Of a DNA stretch of 64,000 nucleotides, positions 46,554 to 56,200 are shown piece by piece (the stretch's first letter is position 1; every line of letters starts with the position of its first letter). The translations under genes and the position numbers were made by a program. The stretch comes from Gemmatimonadota bacterium. GTDB lineage: Bacteria; Gemmatimonadota; Gemmatimonadetes; Gemmatimonadales; Gemmatimonadaceae. Under the pieces are notes generated by a model that was given only the letters and a program-made list of their open reading frames with translations, searched no databases and was not told the DNA's origin. The DNA lies in NCBI GenBank assembly GCA_028287235.1, contig JAQBQB010000028.1:310001-374000 (forward strand), given 5' to 3'.

Positions 46554-47150
46554 ATGAAGCCGATGTACTTGCCGGAGGTGGAAGCGCACCGAGGCACCGG
46601 TCCGCGTGCCGCGGCGATCGAGCAGATGCGGGCTGCGGGAATTCCGATTCCCCAGATCATGCACCTTTTCGCCTACAAGCCCGACCGTACCGACCATCTC
46701 GCCGCGTTCACCCAAGGCGTGATGCGAGGCCCGTCACCGCTCCCGCCGGGCCAGCGCGAGCTGATCGCGGCGCTGACGTCCAAGCTCAATCAGTGCCTCT
46801 TCTGAATTGGCTCCCACGCCGCGGTCGCGGCGGAGCTGCTGGGAGATCGTGAGCTCGTCCAGGGCGTGCTGACCGATCTCGACACCGCGCCGGTCTCCGG
46901 CAAGGACCGTGCGTTGTACGCGTTCGTGAAGAAGATGGTCGCCGACTCCCTCTCGATCGGCGAAGCCGACGCCGAGGCCGTGCGCGCCGCCGGGTGGACC
47001 GACGAGGCGCTGTACGACGCGATCAGCGTGGTGGCATTGTTCCAGTTCTATAATGCGTGGATCGACGCGACCGGTGTGGGCGACCTGCCGGCGATGGGGT
47101 ACGAAATGTCGGGCAAGCGCCTCGCGACGCAGGGGTACGTGATGGGTTGA
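46554..47150 (+). CDS. AhpD/carboxymuconolactone-decarboxylase family selenoprotein (TGA = Sec)
   Basis: Reading through one in-frame TGA (46803-46805) gives a single 198-residue protein. The first 83 residues (from MKPMYLPEVEAHRG) and the 114 residues after the TGA both match the AhpD/CMD peroxidase-related fold. The TGA stands exactly at the second Cys of the active-site CxxC: N-Q-C81-L-F-U84-I-G-S-H88, where family members have C-x-x-C-x-x-x-H. The frame stays open with conserved sequence (AAVAAELLG, ALYDAISVVALFQFYNAWIDATG). AAGGAGG five bases before ATG 46554 is an excellent ribosome site. The enzyme should be a thiol/selenol peroxidase-like or decarboxylase-like reductase. SelA/B/C/D are not in the window. 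A plain nonsense mutation is the alternative. Confidence 0.88.
46810..46836 (+). promoter_or_regulatory. SECIS-like hairpin directly after the TGA
   Basis: Stem cgccgc (46817-46822), loop ggtc (46823-46826), stem gcggcg (46827-46832) is a perfect six-pair GC stem. Lower pairs gctc/gagc (46810-46813 with 46833-46836) extend it past a three-base bulge (cca). The GGU of the loop begins 18 bases after the TGA. The E. coli fdhF element has the same GGU loop core 19 bases after its UGA. This matches the known bacterial SECIS layout bound by SelB. The hairpin lies inside the coding sequence, as expected for bacteria. Confidence 0.8.
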
Positions 47151-47174
47151 GGGGCCGCGTCTCGTAACTCGCTC

Positions 47175-47302
47175 CTCGTACCTTGACCCTCGAACCTGGG
47201 CTGGCTCGGCGACGTCGAGATGCTGGGCCATCATATCGTAGCGGCTCGAGTCGATATCTCGACATCGCTGAACGAGCCCAGGTTCGAGGCTCAAGGCGCG
47301 AG
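47175..47302. repeat. Long imperfect palindrome between convergent genes
   Basis: Two 47-bp arms, 47175-47221 and 47256-47302, are inverted copies of each other with few mismatches. The core ctcgaacctgggct pairs with agcccaggttcgag. A 34-bp loop lies between. It sits between the selenoprotein gene and the convergent MFS gene, 24 bp from one stop and 18 bp from the other. It could work as a two-way terminator or be a mobile palindromic element. A T-rich tail is missing, so classic intrinsic termination is not shown. Confidence 0.75.
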
Positions 47303-47320
47303 TCACCAGGCGCGAGGTTG

Positions 47321-48733
47321 CTACACCCGGCCCCCGGGCCCGCTGCTCGGCACCGGCTGCGCCGACTCGGGCAGAATGAACGGCTCGTGCGCATCGCCCT
47401 CGATCACCGCCCGGAACGGCACATCCCGCTCGCCGACGTCGCGCACGAACGTCACGCACGCCGCGGCCGTCAGCAAACAGGCGCCGCCCATCATCACCAC
47501 GTAGAGCGGCGCATTCGGATTGTCGACACCGAACAACAGACGGATGAGCGGGCCGAAGCCGAGCGACGCGATGATCTCGGGAATGACGATGAAGAAGTTG
47601 AAGACGCCCATGTACACACCCATCCGCTTCGCGGGCAGCGCCGTGGAGAGCATCGCGTAGGGCATCGACAGGATCGACGCCCACGCGATGCCGACGCCGA
47701 CCATGCTGAGCAGCAACACGTACTTGTCGTGAATCAGGTAGACGGAGAGGAGCGAGGCGCCGCCGCAGATCAGGGCACCGGCGTGCACCGTCTTGCGGCT
47801 CGTCGCGGCCGCGAGCTTCGGGAGCGCGAGCGCGACGACGAAGCACGTCATCGAGTAGAAGGCGAACGCAAACCCGCCCCACTCGATGCCGCTCGTGTAC
47901 AGGACGGACTTGGGATCGCTCGCGACGAACACGTGCCGGGCAGTGGCCGGTACGAAGAAGAGCCACATGCAGAAGAGGCCGAGCCAGGTGAATACCTGCA
48001 CGACGGCGAGCTGCCGCATCGTGACCGGCATCTCGCGCAGCGCCGCGCCGACTTCGCGCAGCACGTCGCCAATCCCGTGCCGGTTCTGCTTCTCTCGCTC
48101 GAACGCTTCCAGGTCCTCCGGGGGGTATTCTCCCGTGGTGAAGACCGTCCAGAGCACGGCGGCAAGAAAGACGAGCGCTCCGAACTGGAAAGAGTACTTC
48201 ACCGAGAGCGGAATCCCGCTCGTCGTATTCCCTTTGACGCCCATCCAGCTAAGGAAGAGCGGCAGCGCGTTCGCCATGCTCGCGCCCAGACCGATGAAGA
48301 ACGACTGCATCACGTAGCCGGCCGTGCGCTGCGACGTGTTGAGCTTGTCCGCCACGAAGGCGCGGAACGGCTCCATCGACACGTTGACCGATGCGTCGAG
48401 AATCCAGAGGAGTCCCGCCGCCATCCACAGGGCGCTCGACGTCGGCATGAAGAAGAGCGCGACGGAGGCGAGGAGCGCACCGGCGAGGAAGTACGGTCGG
48501 CGCCGGCCGAGGCGGCCCCACGTTCGGTCGCTCATCGCGCCGATGATCGGCTGGATCAGTAAGCCCGTTACCGGCGCCGCGAGCCAGAGGAGCGGCACCT
48601 GATCGGGGCGCGCTCCCAGCTTCTCGTACACCGCCGACATGTTCGCGAGCTGGAGGCCCCACCCGAACTGGATACCGAGGAAGCCAAAGCTCATGTTGAA
48701 GAGCTGCCAGAAGCTCAGACGTGGCTTTTCCAT
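47321..48733 (-). CDS. MFS sugar transporter (glucoside/disaccharide type)
   Basis: A 470-residue carrier with twelve helices. The segments FNMSFGFLGIQFGWGLQLANMSAVYEKLG and LIQPIIGAMSDRTWGRLGRRRPYFLAG match the sucrose/maltose-type MFS/GPH-like carriers, and WILDASVNVSMEPFRAFVADKL is the helix-5 pattern of the same group. It probably imports an alpha-glucoside released by the GH13 enzyme coded divergently. ATG at 48733 is used; ATG at 48745 would overlap the divergent gene start. Only about ten bases separate the two start codons. Confidence 0.9.
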   Translation of the reverse strand: MEKPRLSFWQLFNMSFGFLGIQFGWGLQLANMSAVYEKLGARPDQVPLLWLAAPVTGLLIQPIIGAMSDRTWGRLGRRRPYFLAGALLASVALFFMPTSSALWMAAGLLWILDASVNVSMEPFRAFVADKLNTSQRTAGYVMQSFFIGLGASMANALPLFLSWMGVKGNTTSGIPLSVKYSFQFGALVFLAAVLWTVFTTGEYPPEDLEAFEREKQNRHGIGDVLREVGAALREMPVTMRQLAVVQVFTWLGLFCMWLFFVPATARHVFVASDPKSVLYTSGIEWGGFAFAFYSMTCFVVALALPKLAAATSRKTVHAGALICGGASLLSVYLIHDKYVLLLSMVGVGIAWASILSMPYAMLSTALPAKRMGVYMGVFNFFIVIPEIIASLGFGPLIRLLFGVDNPNAPLYVVMMGGACLLTAAACVTFVRDVGERDVPFRAVIEGDAHEPFILPESAQPVPSSGPGGRV

Positions 48734-48743
48734 GGGAGAGAAC

Positions 48744-50360
48744 ATGCTCCGGAATTCGAGTTTGGTAAGATGCGGCACCGCCGTCGCCGCAATTCTGGTG
48801 CTTTGCGCAGCCGCGCGCGAGCCCGCTCCCCCGGACTGGAAACGCGGCGCCGTGTGCTACGAGATCTTCGTCCGCTCCTTCTACGACAGCGACGGCGACG
48901 GCATTGGAGATCTCAACGGAGTCACGCAGAAGCTCGACTACATCAACGACGGCAACCCGAGCTCCACGCGCGCCCTCGGCGCCCGCTGCATCTGGTTGAT
49001 GCCCGTCGACGCGTCGCCGAGCTATCACGGCTACGACGTGAAGAACTACTATCGCGTGAATCCGGAGTACGGAACGAATGCCGACTTCAAGCGCCTCATG
49101 GCCGCCGCGCACCAGCGCGGCATCCACGTACTCGTCGACCTCGTGCTCAATCACGCGTCGAGCGAGCACCCCTATTTCAAGGAAGCGCTGCACGACCCCG
49201 CGTCGCCGCACCGCAATTGGTTCCGCTTCTCGCCAACCAAGCCGGACATCAAAGGGCCGTGGGGGCAGGAAGTGTGGCACAAGTCGCCCGAGCGCGACGA
49301 GTACTACTATGGTCTGTTCACCGCCGAGATGCCCGACTTGAACTATGAGAATCCCGCGGTGAAGCAGGAAGCGACCAACGTCGCCCGTTTCTGGCTGGAC
49401 AGCATGGGCGTCGACGGCTTTCGTCTCGACGCGGTGCCGTATCTCGTGGAGGAGGGCACGAAGCTCGATCACACCGCCGGAACGCATGCCGTGCTGCGCG
49501 ACTTCGCGCGGGACGTACGCACGATCTCGCCGGCCGCGTACACGATCGGCGAGGTGTGGGACAGCATCGGTGCGCAGCTACCGTACTATCCCGACCAGCT
49601 CGACGCCTACTTCACCTTTGAAGCCTCGGACGCCATTCTCGACGCCGTGCGATCGGGCTTGCCGAACAAGCTGCTCGCGCCGTTCGTGAGAATGCAGCGC
49701 ACGCTCCCCGCCGATCGGTGGTCGCCCTTTCTGCGCAACCACGACCAGACGCGCACGATGACGGCGCTGGGCGGCGACATGGCACGCGCAAAGTTGGCCG
49801 CCACGCTGCTGCTCACGCTTCCCGGATTGCCGTACGTCTACTACGGCGAGGAGCTTGGCATGACGGGCGACAAGCCCGACCCGCGGCTCCGCACTCCCAT
49901 GCAGTGGACCGCTGGACGCGCCGCCGGTTTCTCGCGCGGCGCGGTGTGGGAGCCGCTCCAGTCCGATTCGCTCACGGCGAACGTCGCCGTGGAGACGGCC
50001 GACCGCGGCTCCCTGCTTAACCTCTATCGACGACTCATTCACTTGCGGTCGTCGAACGGCGCGCTCGGCGAGGGTGAGCTGATTCCGGTGACCGCGAGCA
50101 GCGACGCTGTCACCGCGTACCTTCGGCGCGACGGCACCCATGTCGTGCTCGTGGTGGCCAACTTGGGCGCCGCGCCGCTGCAAGGTGTCACGATCTCGTC
50201 GGGCGACGGCCTGTTGCCGCCGGCGCGGTACAGGGCGACGGACCTGCTCGGCGGTGGCGCCGCGGCGGCGCTCGACGTTGGCGCGGGAGGAGCCATGCGA
50301 GCCTACACACCGCTCGGCACACTCGCGCCGATGCACGCGTACGTGCTCGAGATTCGCTGA
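48744..50360 (+). CDS. GH13 alpha-amylase family enzyme, exported
   Basis: A 538-residue enzyme with an N-terminal signal-type segment (MLRNSSLVRCGTAVAAILVLCAA). The four GH13 regions are intact: DLVLNHASS, GFRLDAVPYL with nucleophile Asp229, TIGEVWD with Glu270 and FLRNHDQTR with His333/Asp334. The early GDGIGDLNG and the C-terminal beta domain place it near oligo-1,6-glucosidase/alpha-amylase-type hydrolases. It should cut alpha-glucans in the periplasm. GGAG five bases before ATG 48744 supports the start. It is divergent from the sugar carrier across about ten bases. Confidence 0.9.
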   Translation: MLRNSSLVRCGTAVAAILVLCAAAREPAPPDWKRGAVCYEIFVRSFYDSDGDGIGDLNGVTQKLDYINDGNPSSTRALGARCIWLMPVDASPSYHGYDVKNYYRVNPEYGTNADFKRLMAAAHQRGIHVLVDLVLNHASSEHPYFKEALHDPASPHRNWFRFSPTKPDIKGPWGQEVWHKSPERDEYYYGLFTAEMPDLNYENPAVKQEATNVARFWLDSMGVDGFRLDAVPYLVEEGTKLDHTAGTHAVLRDFARDVRTISPAAYTIGEVWDSIGAQLPYYPDQLDAYFTFEASDAILDAVRSGLPNKLLAPFVRMQRTLPADRWSPFLRNHDQTRTMTALGGDMARAKLAATLLLTLPGLPYVYYGEELGMTGDKPDPRLRTPMQWTAGRAAGFSRGAVWEPLQSDSLTANVAVETADRGSLLNLYRRLIHLRSSNGALGEGELIPVTASSDAVTAYLRRDGTHVVLVVANLGAAPLQGVTISSGDGLLPPARYRATDLLGGGAAAALDVGAGGAMRAYTPLGTLAPMHAYVLEIR

Positions 50361-50410
50361 CTCATCGCCGCGGGGGAGAAAGCACAGGCCGTCGTCTCGC
50401 GCGATGACGA

Positions 50411-51553
50411 CTAATACCGCTCGGTCCCCGGCTGGAACGTCCGCCAGCTGTGCCAGAACTCTTGACTCGCATCGAGCGCCTCGAGCCGGCCATACGTCCC
50501 ATTGCCGCCGAGCGAATACGCGTGCCCGTCGGCCACGAGTGAATCGCCACGCAGCGCAAAGCGCGTCGCCGTGCTCGGTCGTACGAACGCGAAGTAGCTC
50601 GCATCGTCCGAGTCGAGCACGACCACCACCGGCGTGCCGCCGACGTCGTCGTTCACGACGCGCTCGCGCCGCAGCCGATTCCAGTCGTACGCCTTGCTGC
50701 GCCCGTTGAGGGACACGCCCACCACCCACGACTTGTCGTGCCACGACGCGGTGTCGGTGCCGGTGAGCGATTTTCGGCTGAAGCCGCGCTCGTACGCGTA
50801 GCCTTTTCCGTACTCCACCGTGAATGCCGGGTCGCCCTGCATGACGAGACTCGCGGGGTGCAGCGCGAGCCACTGCTCGAGCGTCACCTGCACGTGCGGG
50901 ATCTCGGGGAGCAGCATGCCCTTCCGTGCTCCGGTGATCGCTTCGCCGTTGGCCTGCCGCCACCAGCTTCCGGTGCTGCGGTCCTCGAGCATCGCGTTGA
51001 AGTGATCCATGCCGACGAGACGGAAGGTCTCGTGCCGGCCGCCCACCACCGGCGCATACACGCGTCCCGTGCGACAGACGGTGCAGTAAGTGACCAGCAC
51101 GTTCTTTCCGCCCACGCTGTCGCGCACCTGATGGTGGTAGCCGATGAACTGGAGCGGATACGCGCGGGCGTCGCCGTCGATGTCCACACCCACGACGAGA
51201 CGATTCAGCTTCACCGTGTTTCGCGCCGCGGGTTGCATGTTCAGCGCGGTCGGCTGGAGGAACATGTGATCGGCCGACATGCGGAAGTTGAGCGCGTACA
51301 TCACGAGTCCAGCGAGCGCGATCGACGCCGGTGCGAGCCACCGCCGCCAACCGGCCGCGCGCCAAACGGCCGGCGTTCCGATCGCGAGCAGCGCGCCGAA
51401 GGCGATTCGCAGCGGCCAGCGCCAGCGGTAGACGGCGTACGCCGCGTCGACGCTGCGCATGCCCTGGCTGCCCGGCATCGGCATGATGAAGTACACATTG
51501 GCCAGCTCGATCAGAATCAATCCAATGACGCCGGCCGCGAAGAGTTTCTTCAT
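50411..51553 (-). CDS. DUF3179 domain membrane-anchored protein
   Basis: A 380-residue protein. Three or four helices at the N-terminus (KKLFAAGVIGLILIELANVYF, LRIAFGALLAIGTPAVW, WLAPASIALAGLVMYAL) anchor a DUF3179 domain: RLVVGVDIDGDARAYPLQFIGYHHQV, VTYCTVCRTGRVYAPVV and GSWWRQANGEAITGARKGMLL. The CxxC in TYCTVC is the family mark. Its function is unknown. ATG at 51553 has GGAG about nine bases upstream. It follows trehalase by 16 bp in one unit. Confidence 0.9.
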   Translation of the reverse strand: MKKLFAAGVIGLILIELANVYFIMPMPGSQGMRSVDAAYAVYRWRWPLRIAFGALLAIGTPAVWRAAGWRRWLAPASIALAGLVMYALNFRMSADHMFLQPTALNMQPAARNTVKLNRLVVGVDIDGDARAYPLQFIGYHHQVRDSVGGKNVLVTYCTVCRTGRVYAPVVGGRHETFRLVGMDHFNAMLEDRSTGSWWRQANGEAITGARKGMLLPEIPHVQVTLEQWLALHPASLVMQGDPAFTVEYGKGYAYERGFSRKSLTGTDTASWHDKSWVVGVSLNGRSKAYDWNRLRRERVVNDDVGGTPVVVVLDSDDASYFAFVRPSTATRFALRGDSLVADGHAYSLGGNGTYGRLEALDASQEFWHSWRTFQPGTERY

Positions 51554-51569
51554 TGGGACGTCTCCGGGA

Positions 51570-53234
51570 TCAAGGCCGAACGGGAACGGCGGTGGCACGC
51601 GCGCGCTCCTGCGCCGCCATGGCTTGCGCGACGCCGTTCGTCCAGCCGAATCCGTCTTGCGTGGGATACTCGCCGCCTCCGGCGCGCTTGCTCAGGTCCG
51701 TGACGTCGTACTTCTCCGTCATCTTCCCCGTCACGCGATAGGTGCGGCGATTGAGTGCGAGCCAGCGGCTCTGCGCGTCGTCGGCGATGTCGGCGCGTCC
51801 ATAGGCGCGAACCGCCTGCGCGCCGAGCCATTGCAGCGGCGGCCAGCCGTTGGGCGAGTCCCATTGCTGTCCCGAAGCGGTCAGCGTCGTCACGAAGCCG
51901 CCAGGCTTGAGGAAGTCGCGTCCCAGGCGCGCGGCCACGGCGCGCCCCTGCTCCGCCGTCGCAAGGCCGAAGTAGAGGGGAGCGGCGGCGGCCATCGTCG
52001 GGCGGTCGGTCACACGCTCGCCCGTGCGCCAGCGAACATCATAGAAGTAGCCCAGTGCCGGATCATAGGCGGCGCCCACGAGCGCGCGGCGCCGGCTCTC
52101 GGCCGCGACGGCATACTTCACCGCGACCTTGGCATCGCCCGGACGCGCTCGAAAGCGCCGGAGCGCCGCAATCGTCCGCTCGGCGTGATACAACAGGCTG
52201 TTCAGGTCGACGGGAAGGAGCTCCGTGGTCTCGAGCGTCCGGAGATCTGCCGGGTCGCGCATCCATCGACTGGAGAAGTCCCACCCGCTCTCCGCCGCCG
52301 CGCGGATGTTGCGATACAACGCGGTGCGCTGGGCTTCAGGCACGCGCTGGGCGAGCTCGAAGTCCTCGCGGTAGGATTCCGGCCGCGGCTCCGGTCGATC
52401 GTCCCAATAGCGGTTCAGGAGCGAGCCGTCGCGCAGGCGGACCACGCGGCGCGCCGCGCTTCCCGGCGCGACCGCGTCCGCCCCCGCCATCCAGAACGCG
52501 TACTCCGCCTCGATTGCGTCGAGAAACGGAAGCGCATGGGCGGTGTCCGTCGCCGTCGCGTACGCTCCGACCATTGCGGCGAAGTACGGCGGCTGGCTCC
52601 GGCTCAGATAGTAGGTGCGATTCCCATTCGGCACATGACCAACCGTTCGCACCAGGTAGGCGAAGTTGTCGAGCATGTCCTCCACCAGGTCGACCCGCTT
52701 GTCCTCGATGAGGCCGAGCATCGTGAAGTACGAGTCCCAGTAGTAGACCTCGCGAAAGCGTCCGCCGGGCACGACGTACGGGCCGGGCAGCGGAATGAGC
52801 GACGACCGGGGATCGACCGGATCGGCCGGGCGCGTGAGCGCAGGCCAGAGGGCGCGGATGTGCGCTTCCATCGACTGTAACGTGTCCGAGCGAATGCCTT
52901 CTCCAGCGGCGCGCGGCGCCTCGAAGTGTTGATCGACGAAGGCGCGAAGGTCGAAGCCGGGCGACGTCTTCGCCGCCGCATAGCGCGCGGCAACGTCCGA
53001 CGGCGCCGAGCGCGGCTTCGAGTCGACGAACGTCTTCGAGTCGGTGAACACTCTGGCCATCTGTACGTCGTGGAAGAGCGGGCCGAGATCGCGTGACGGG
53101 TCGTAGAGCGCCGACGTCGCGGCCGACGGCGCCGCGACAATTGCCGCCGTCTGCCTTCGGCAACCGGTCGCGACGGCGAAGGTCGCAAGGACGCCGAGGG
53201 CAACGAAGCGTCTCACCGACAAGGACGAAGCCAT
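51570..53234 (-). CDS. treA: Trehalase, GH37 lipoprotein
   Basis: A 554-residue protein with a lipoprotein signal ending in ATGC (Cys25). Both GH37 signatures are clear: PGGRFREVYYWDSYF and QQWDSPNGWPPLQW. GGGEYPTQDGFGWTNGVA at the C-terminus is also typical. It splits alpha,alpha-trehalose into two glucose units by an inverting mechanism, here in the envelope. It lies 30 bp after the ASPIC/UnbV protein and 16 bp before DUF3179 in one transcription unit. With the GH13 enzyme and MFS carrier it suggests alpha-glucoside use. Confidence 0.95.
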   Translation of the reverse strand: MASSLSVRRFVALGVLATFAVATGCRRQTAAIVAAPSAATSALYDPSRDLGPLFHDVQMARVFTDSKTFVDSKPRSAPSDVAARYAAAKTSPGFDLRAFVDQHFEAPRAAGEGIRSDTLQSMEAHIRALWPALTRPADPVDPRSSLIPLPGPYVVPGGRFREVYYWDSYFTMLGLIEDKRVDLVEDMLDNFAYLVRTVGHVPNGNRTYYLSRSQPPYFAAMVGAYATATDTAHALPFLDAIEAEYAFWMAGADAVAPGSAARRVVRLRDGSLLNRYWDDRPEPRPESYREDFELAQRVPEAQRTALYRNIRAAAESGWDFSSRWMRDPADLRTLETTELLPVDLNSLLYHAERTIAALRRFRARPGDAKVAVKYAVAAESRRRALVGAAYDPALGYFYDVRWRTGERVTDRPTMAAAAPLYFGLATAEQGRAVAARLGRDFLKPGGFVTTLTASGQQWDSPNGWPPLQWLGAQAVRAYGRADIADDAQSRWLALNRRTYRVTGKMTEKYDVTDLSKRAGGGEYPTQDGFGWTNGVAQAMAAQERARATAVPVRP

Positions 53235-53264
53235 GTTCGAATTACCTCTCGATGTATTGTCGCT

Positions 53265-56200
53265 TCATTTGCCCGCGTCGGGCGCCGCGATTTGCGCAGA
53301 CCCCGCCGGCGCACGCAACACCTGCATAATTTGCAACCGGTCGTTGTTGCGTGCCGCCACGACGAGCTGCGCGCCGTTCGCCGCGCGAAGCATGGCCAGG
53401 TGCCGCACCTGTCCCTCGAGCACGAGGTGGCTCGCCGCCATCTCGACACTCTTGAACGAGCCGCCGCCGGTGGCGCGCAGCAGCAATCCGTAGCTCGCGT
53501 CGTAGCGCCCGAGCACCGGTGGAACGCCGTACAGGTTGCCGCCTACGATCAGGTCCGTGCGCCCCTGGCCTTCAAAGTCGCCGGCCAGGATCGCTCGGAT
53601 GGGCGCCAACTGCGCTTCCACCGGCAGGGGCGCGAGCGTGAATCGGCCATGCCCGTCGTTCACCGCCACTGAGCTCGCGAACGTGTGGGCTTGCAGCATT
53701 CTCGCCGCGCGGAGATCCGCCGCGGGAAAGATGTCCTCGACGCGGCTGGCCCCGAACGCCGCGTACGACGGATACTTGCTGCGCAACGCGGGCACGAGCT
53801 TCACGAGCTCGTCGCGGCCGGCGATCGGGTAGCTCACGCCATGTTTATAGAAGGTGATGATCTGCTCGAGCGTGCCGTTGTGCGCGAAATCGCCGACGTA
53901 CATTCTCGCCGGTTCCGCCGCGGACGCCGTGATGTATGAATTGAGCCCGAGGTTGCCCAGCACGAGATCGCGCCGGCCGCGTCCCGTGAGATCCGCGACG
54001 CTGACGCTGTTCCACCACCCTTCCGTGCCCGCGAATCCCGCCTCGGTCGTGCGCTCGACGAACTTTCTGTTCTCCTGGTGGAACACGCGCACCGGTGTCC
54101 ACTCGCCCACGACGACGAGATCCTGCTTCCCGTCTCCGTCGTAGTCGATCCATGCGGCGGCGGTCACCATTCCCGCCGTGTCGAGCCCGGGCGCCAGCGC
54201 CTGCGTGACGTCGGTGAACTTCCCATGCCCGTCGTTGTGGAGCAGATGACTCGTGGGGCCCAAGCCGTATTTGCCCCCCACCACGCGGCTGCCGATAAAC
54301 AGGTCCGCATGGCCGTCGCCGTCGAAGTCCCCCGCAACGACGCACGAGGCGTTCTCGAAGATCGCCGGCAGCGCATCCGGCGGCGCGCGGTGAAACGCAC
54401 CCATACCGTCGTTGAGGTAGAGTCGCGGCCGCAACGCGTCAGCTTTGCCCGTGAACTCGTTCCCGCCGCTCACCACCAGCAGATCCGGGTGACCGTCGCC
54501 GTTCGCGTCGAAGAACACGGCGTCGACGTCTTCCGCCAGGCTATCCGCGGCAATCGCCGGCTGTTCGGCGGCACGGAACGACCCATTTGGCTGTTGCAGC
54601 AAAATGCGCCCGGGCTGCCACTTGCCGCCCCCCACGAACATGTCGTCCAACCCGTCTCCGTTCACGTCGGCCACGGCGAGGGCCGGCCCTTCGGTGGAGA
54701 GGAGATGCGGCATCAGCGGCTCGCGGTCGAAGTCGCTGATCGAGTTCTCGACGTGCTTATAGGGTACAGCCAGGCTCGATGTGAGATCTTTGAACAGCGG
54801 CCGAGGGGGGATCGCCTCGTTCGTCTTCAAGTGCGACGCGCCGTAGTCCCACCGGCCGCTTGCGTCGCGCTGCGACAGGGTGAGCATCCGGTTGCCGGCC
54901 ACGTGGGTCAGCACCTGATACCGGCGGTCGGGCCAGATGACCGTGAGCGAATCCACCACCGAGTCGCGCCCGAGCCCGAAGTGCAGCCGCGGGTCGACCG
55001 ACGAGAGGAAGCCGCGGGTCGGCATCTGCTCCAGCAGCTGCGTCCTCGACCCCTGGCGAACCAGCACCTTGGCGCCGATGCCTTGCGTATTCGCGCCGGC
55101 CCCGCGCAACGCCACGCCGAGATACGCGTTGCCGTTGAGCGTCCGCGCGCGATTGCGATAGACGGCCGCGGGCCCGTTGAGCGTGCTCACGACGAGATCC
55201 AGCGCGCCACTGTTGTTGATATCCACGTACACCGCGCCGTTCGAAAATCCCGGCGCGCCAAGCCCCCACGCGTCGGACAGGTCGGAGAAGGTCAGGTTGC
55301 CATTGTTGTGATACGCATGGTTTCGAACCGGCACCTGCGGCATGTGTTGCAGCACCGCCAGATCGGCCTTGGCTCCGCCGCGGGCCATCGACGCCTGCAC
55401 GGTCTCGTTGCCGACGTAGTTGATGTAGTCGAGGTCGTTCGGCCGCCGGTAGATGCCGCTCGTGATGAACAGGTCCTTCTGGCCGTCGTTGTCGAGGTCC
55501 GCGAACAACGGCGCCCAGCTCCAGTCGGTGGCGTACACGCCGCCCAGATACCCGATCTCGCTGAACCGCCCGTCGCCGCGGTTCAGCTGCAGCGTATTGC
55601 GCGCGTACTGCGCATGGTAGCCGGCATTGAGCCGCGCGTTGAACAAGTTGAAGCTCTCCGAACCCGCCGACGTCTTGAGAATTTCCTCACGCTCGGGCAT
55701 CATGTCGGCCACGAAGACGTCGGGCCGGCCGTCGTTGTTCATGTCGGCGGCGTCGACGCCCATGGAAAACCGGCTCGTGTGCGCGGTGGCTCTGGCGATG
55801 GTCTCCGTGAACGTGCCGTTGCAGTTGTTGTGGTAGAGGTAGTCGTTTTCCTGGAAGTCGTTGGCGACGTAGAGGTCCGGACATCCGTCGCCATCGAGAT
55901 CGCTCGCCACTACGCCGAGGCCAAATCCTTCGGCGCCGGCGAAGATGCCGGCCTGCGCGCTCACGTCGGTGAAGTGTCCGCCGTCGTTGCGGAAGAGCCG
56001 TCCGCCGGTGCGCGGGTTGCGAGCGTCGCGGGTCGATGCCGACCCGATCGCTCGCTCGGTGTGCGTCGAGTGGCTCTGCAGATAGAGATCGAGATCCCCG
56101 TCGCCGTCATAGTCGAAGAAGACGGCCTGCGTGGCGTAGCCGGCGTAGTCGAGCCCGAGCTCGTGCGTCCGATCGGTGAACGTGCCGTCGCCGTTGTTGA

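Noticed and set aside
46554-46805. Short 83-residue protein ending at the TGA as a complete gene
   Set aside because: The next 114 codons in the same frame carry the other half of the same fold, and the TGA falls exactly on an active-site Cys position.
47256-47302. tRNA T-arm (aggttcgaggct) inside the palindrome
   Set aside because: The loop lacks the conserved pyrimidine and both arms are copies of each other, so it is a palindromic repeat and not a tRNA.
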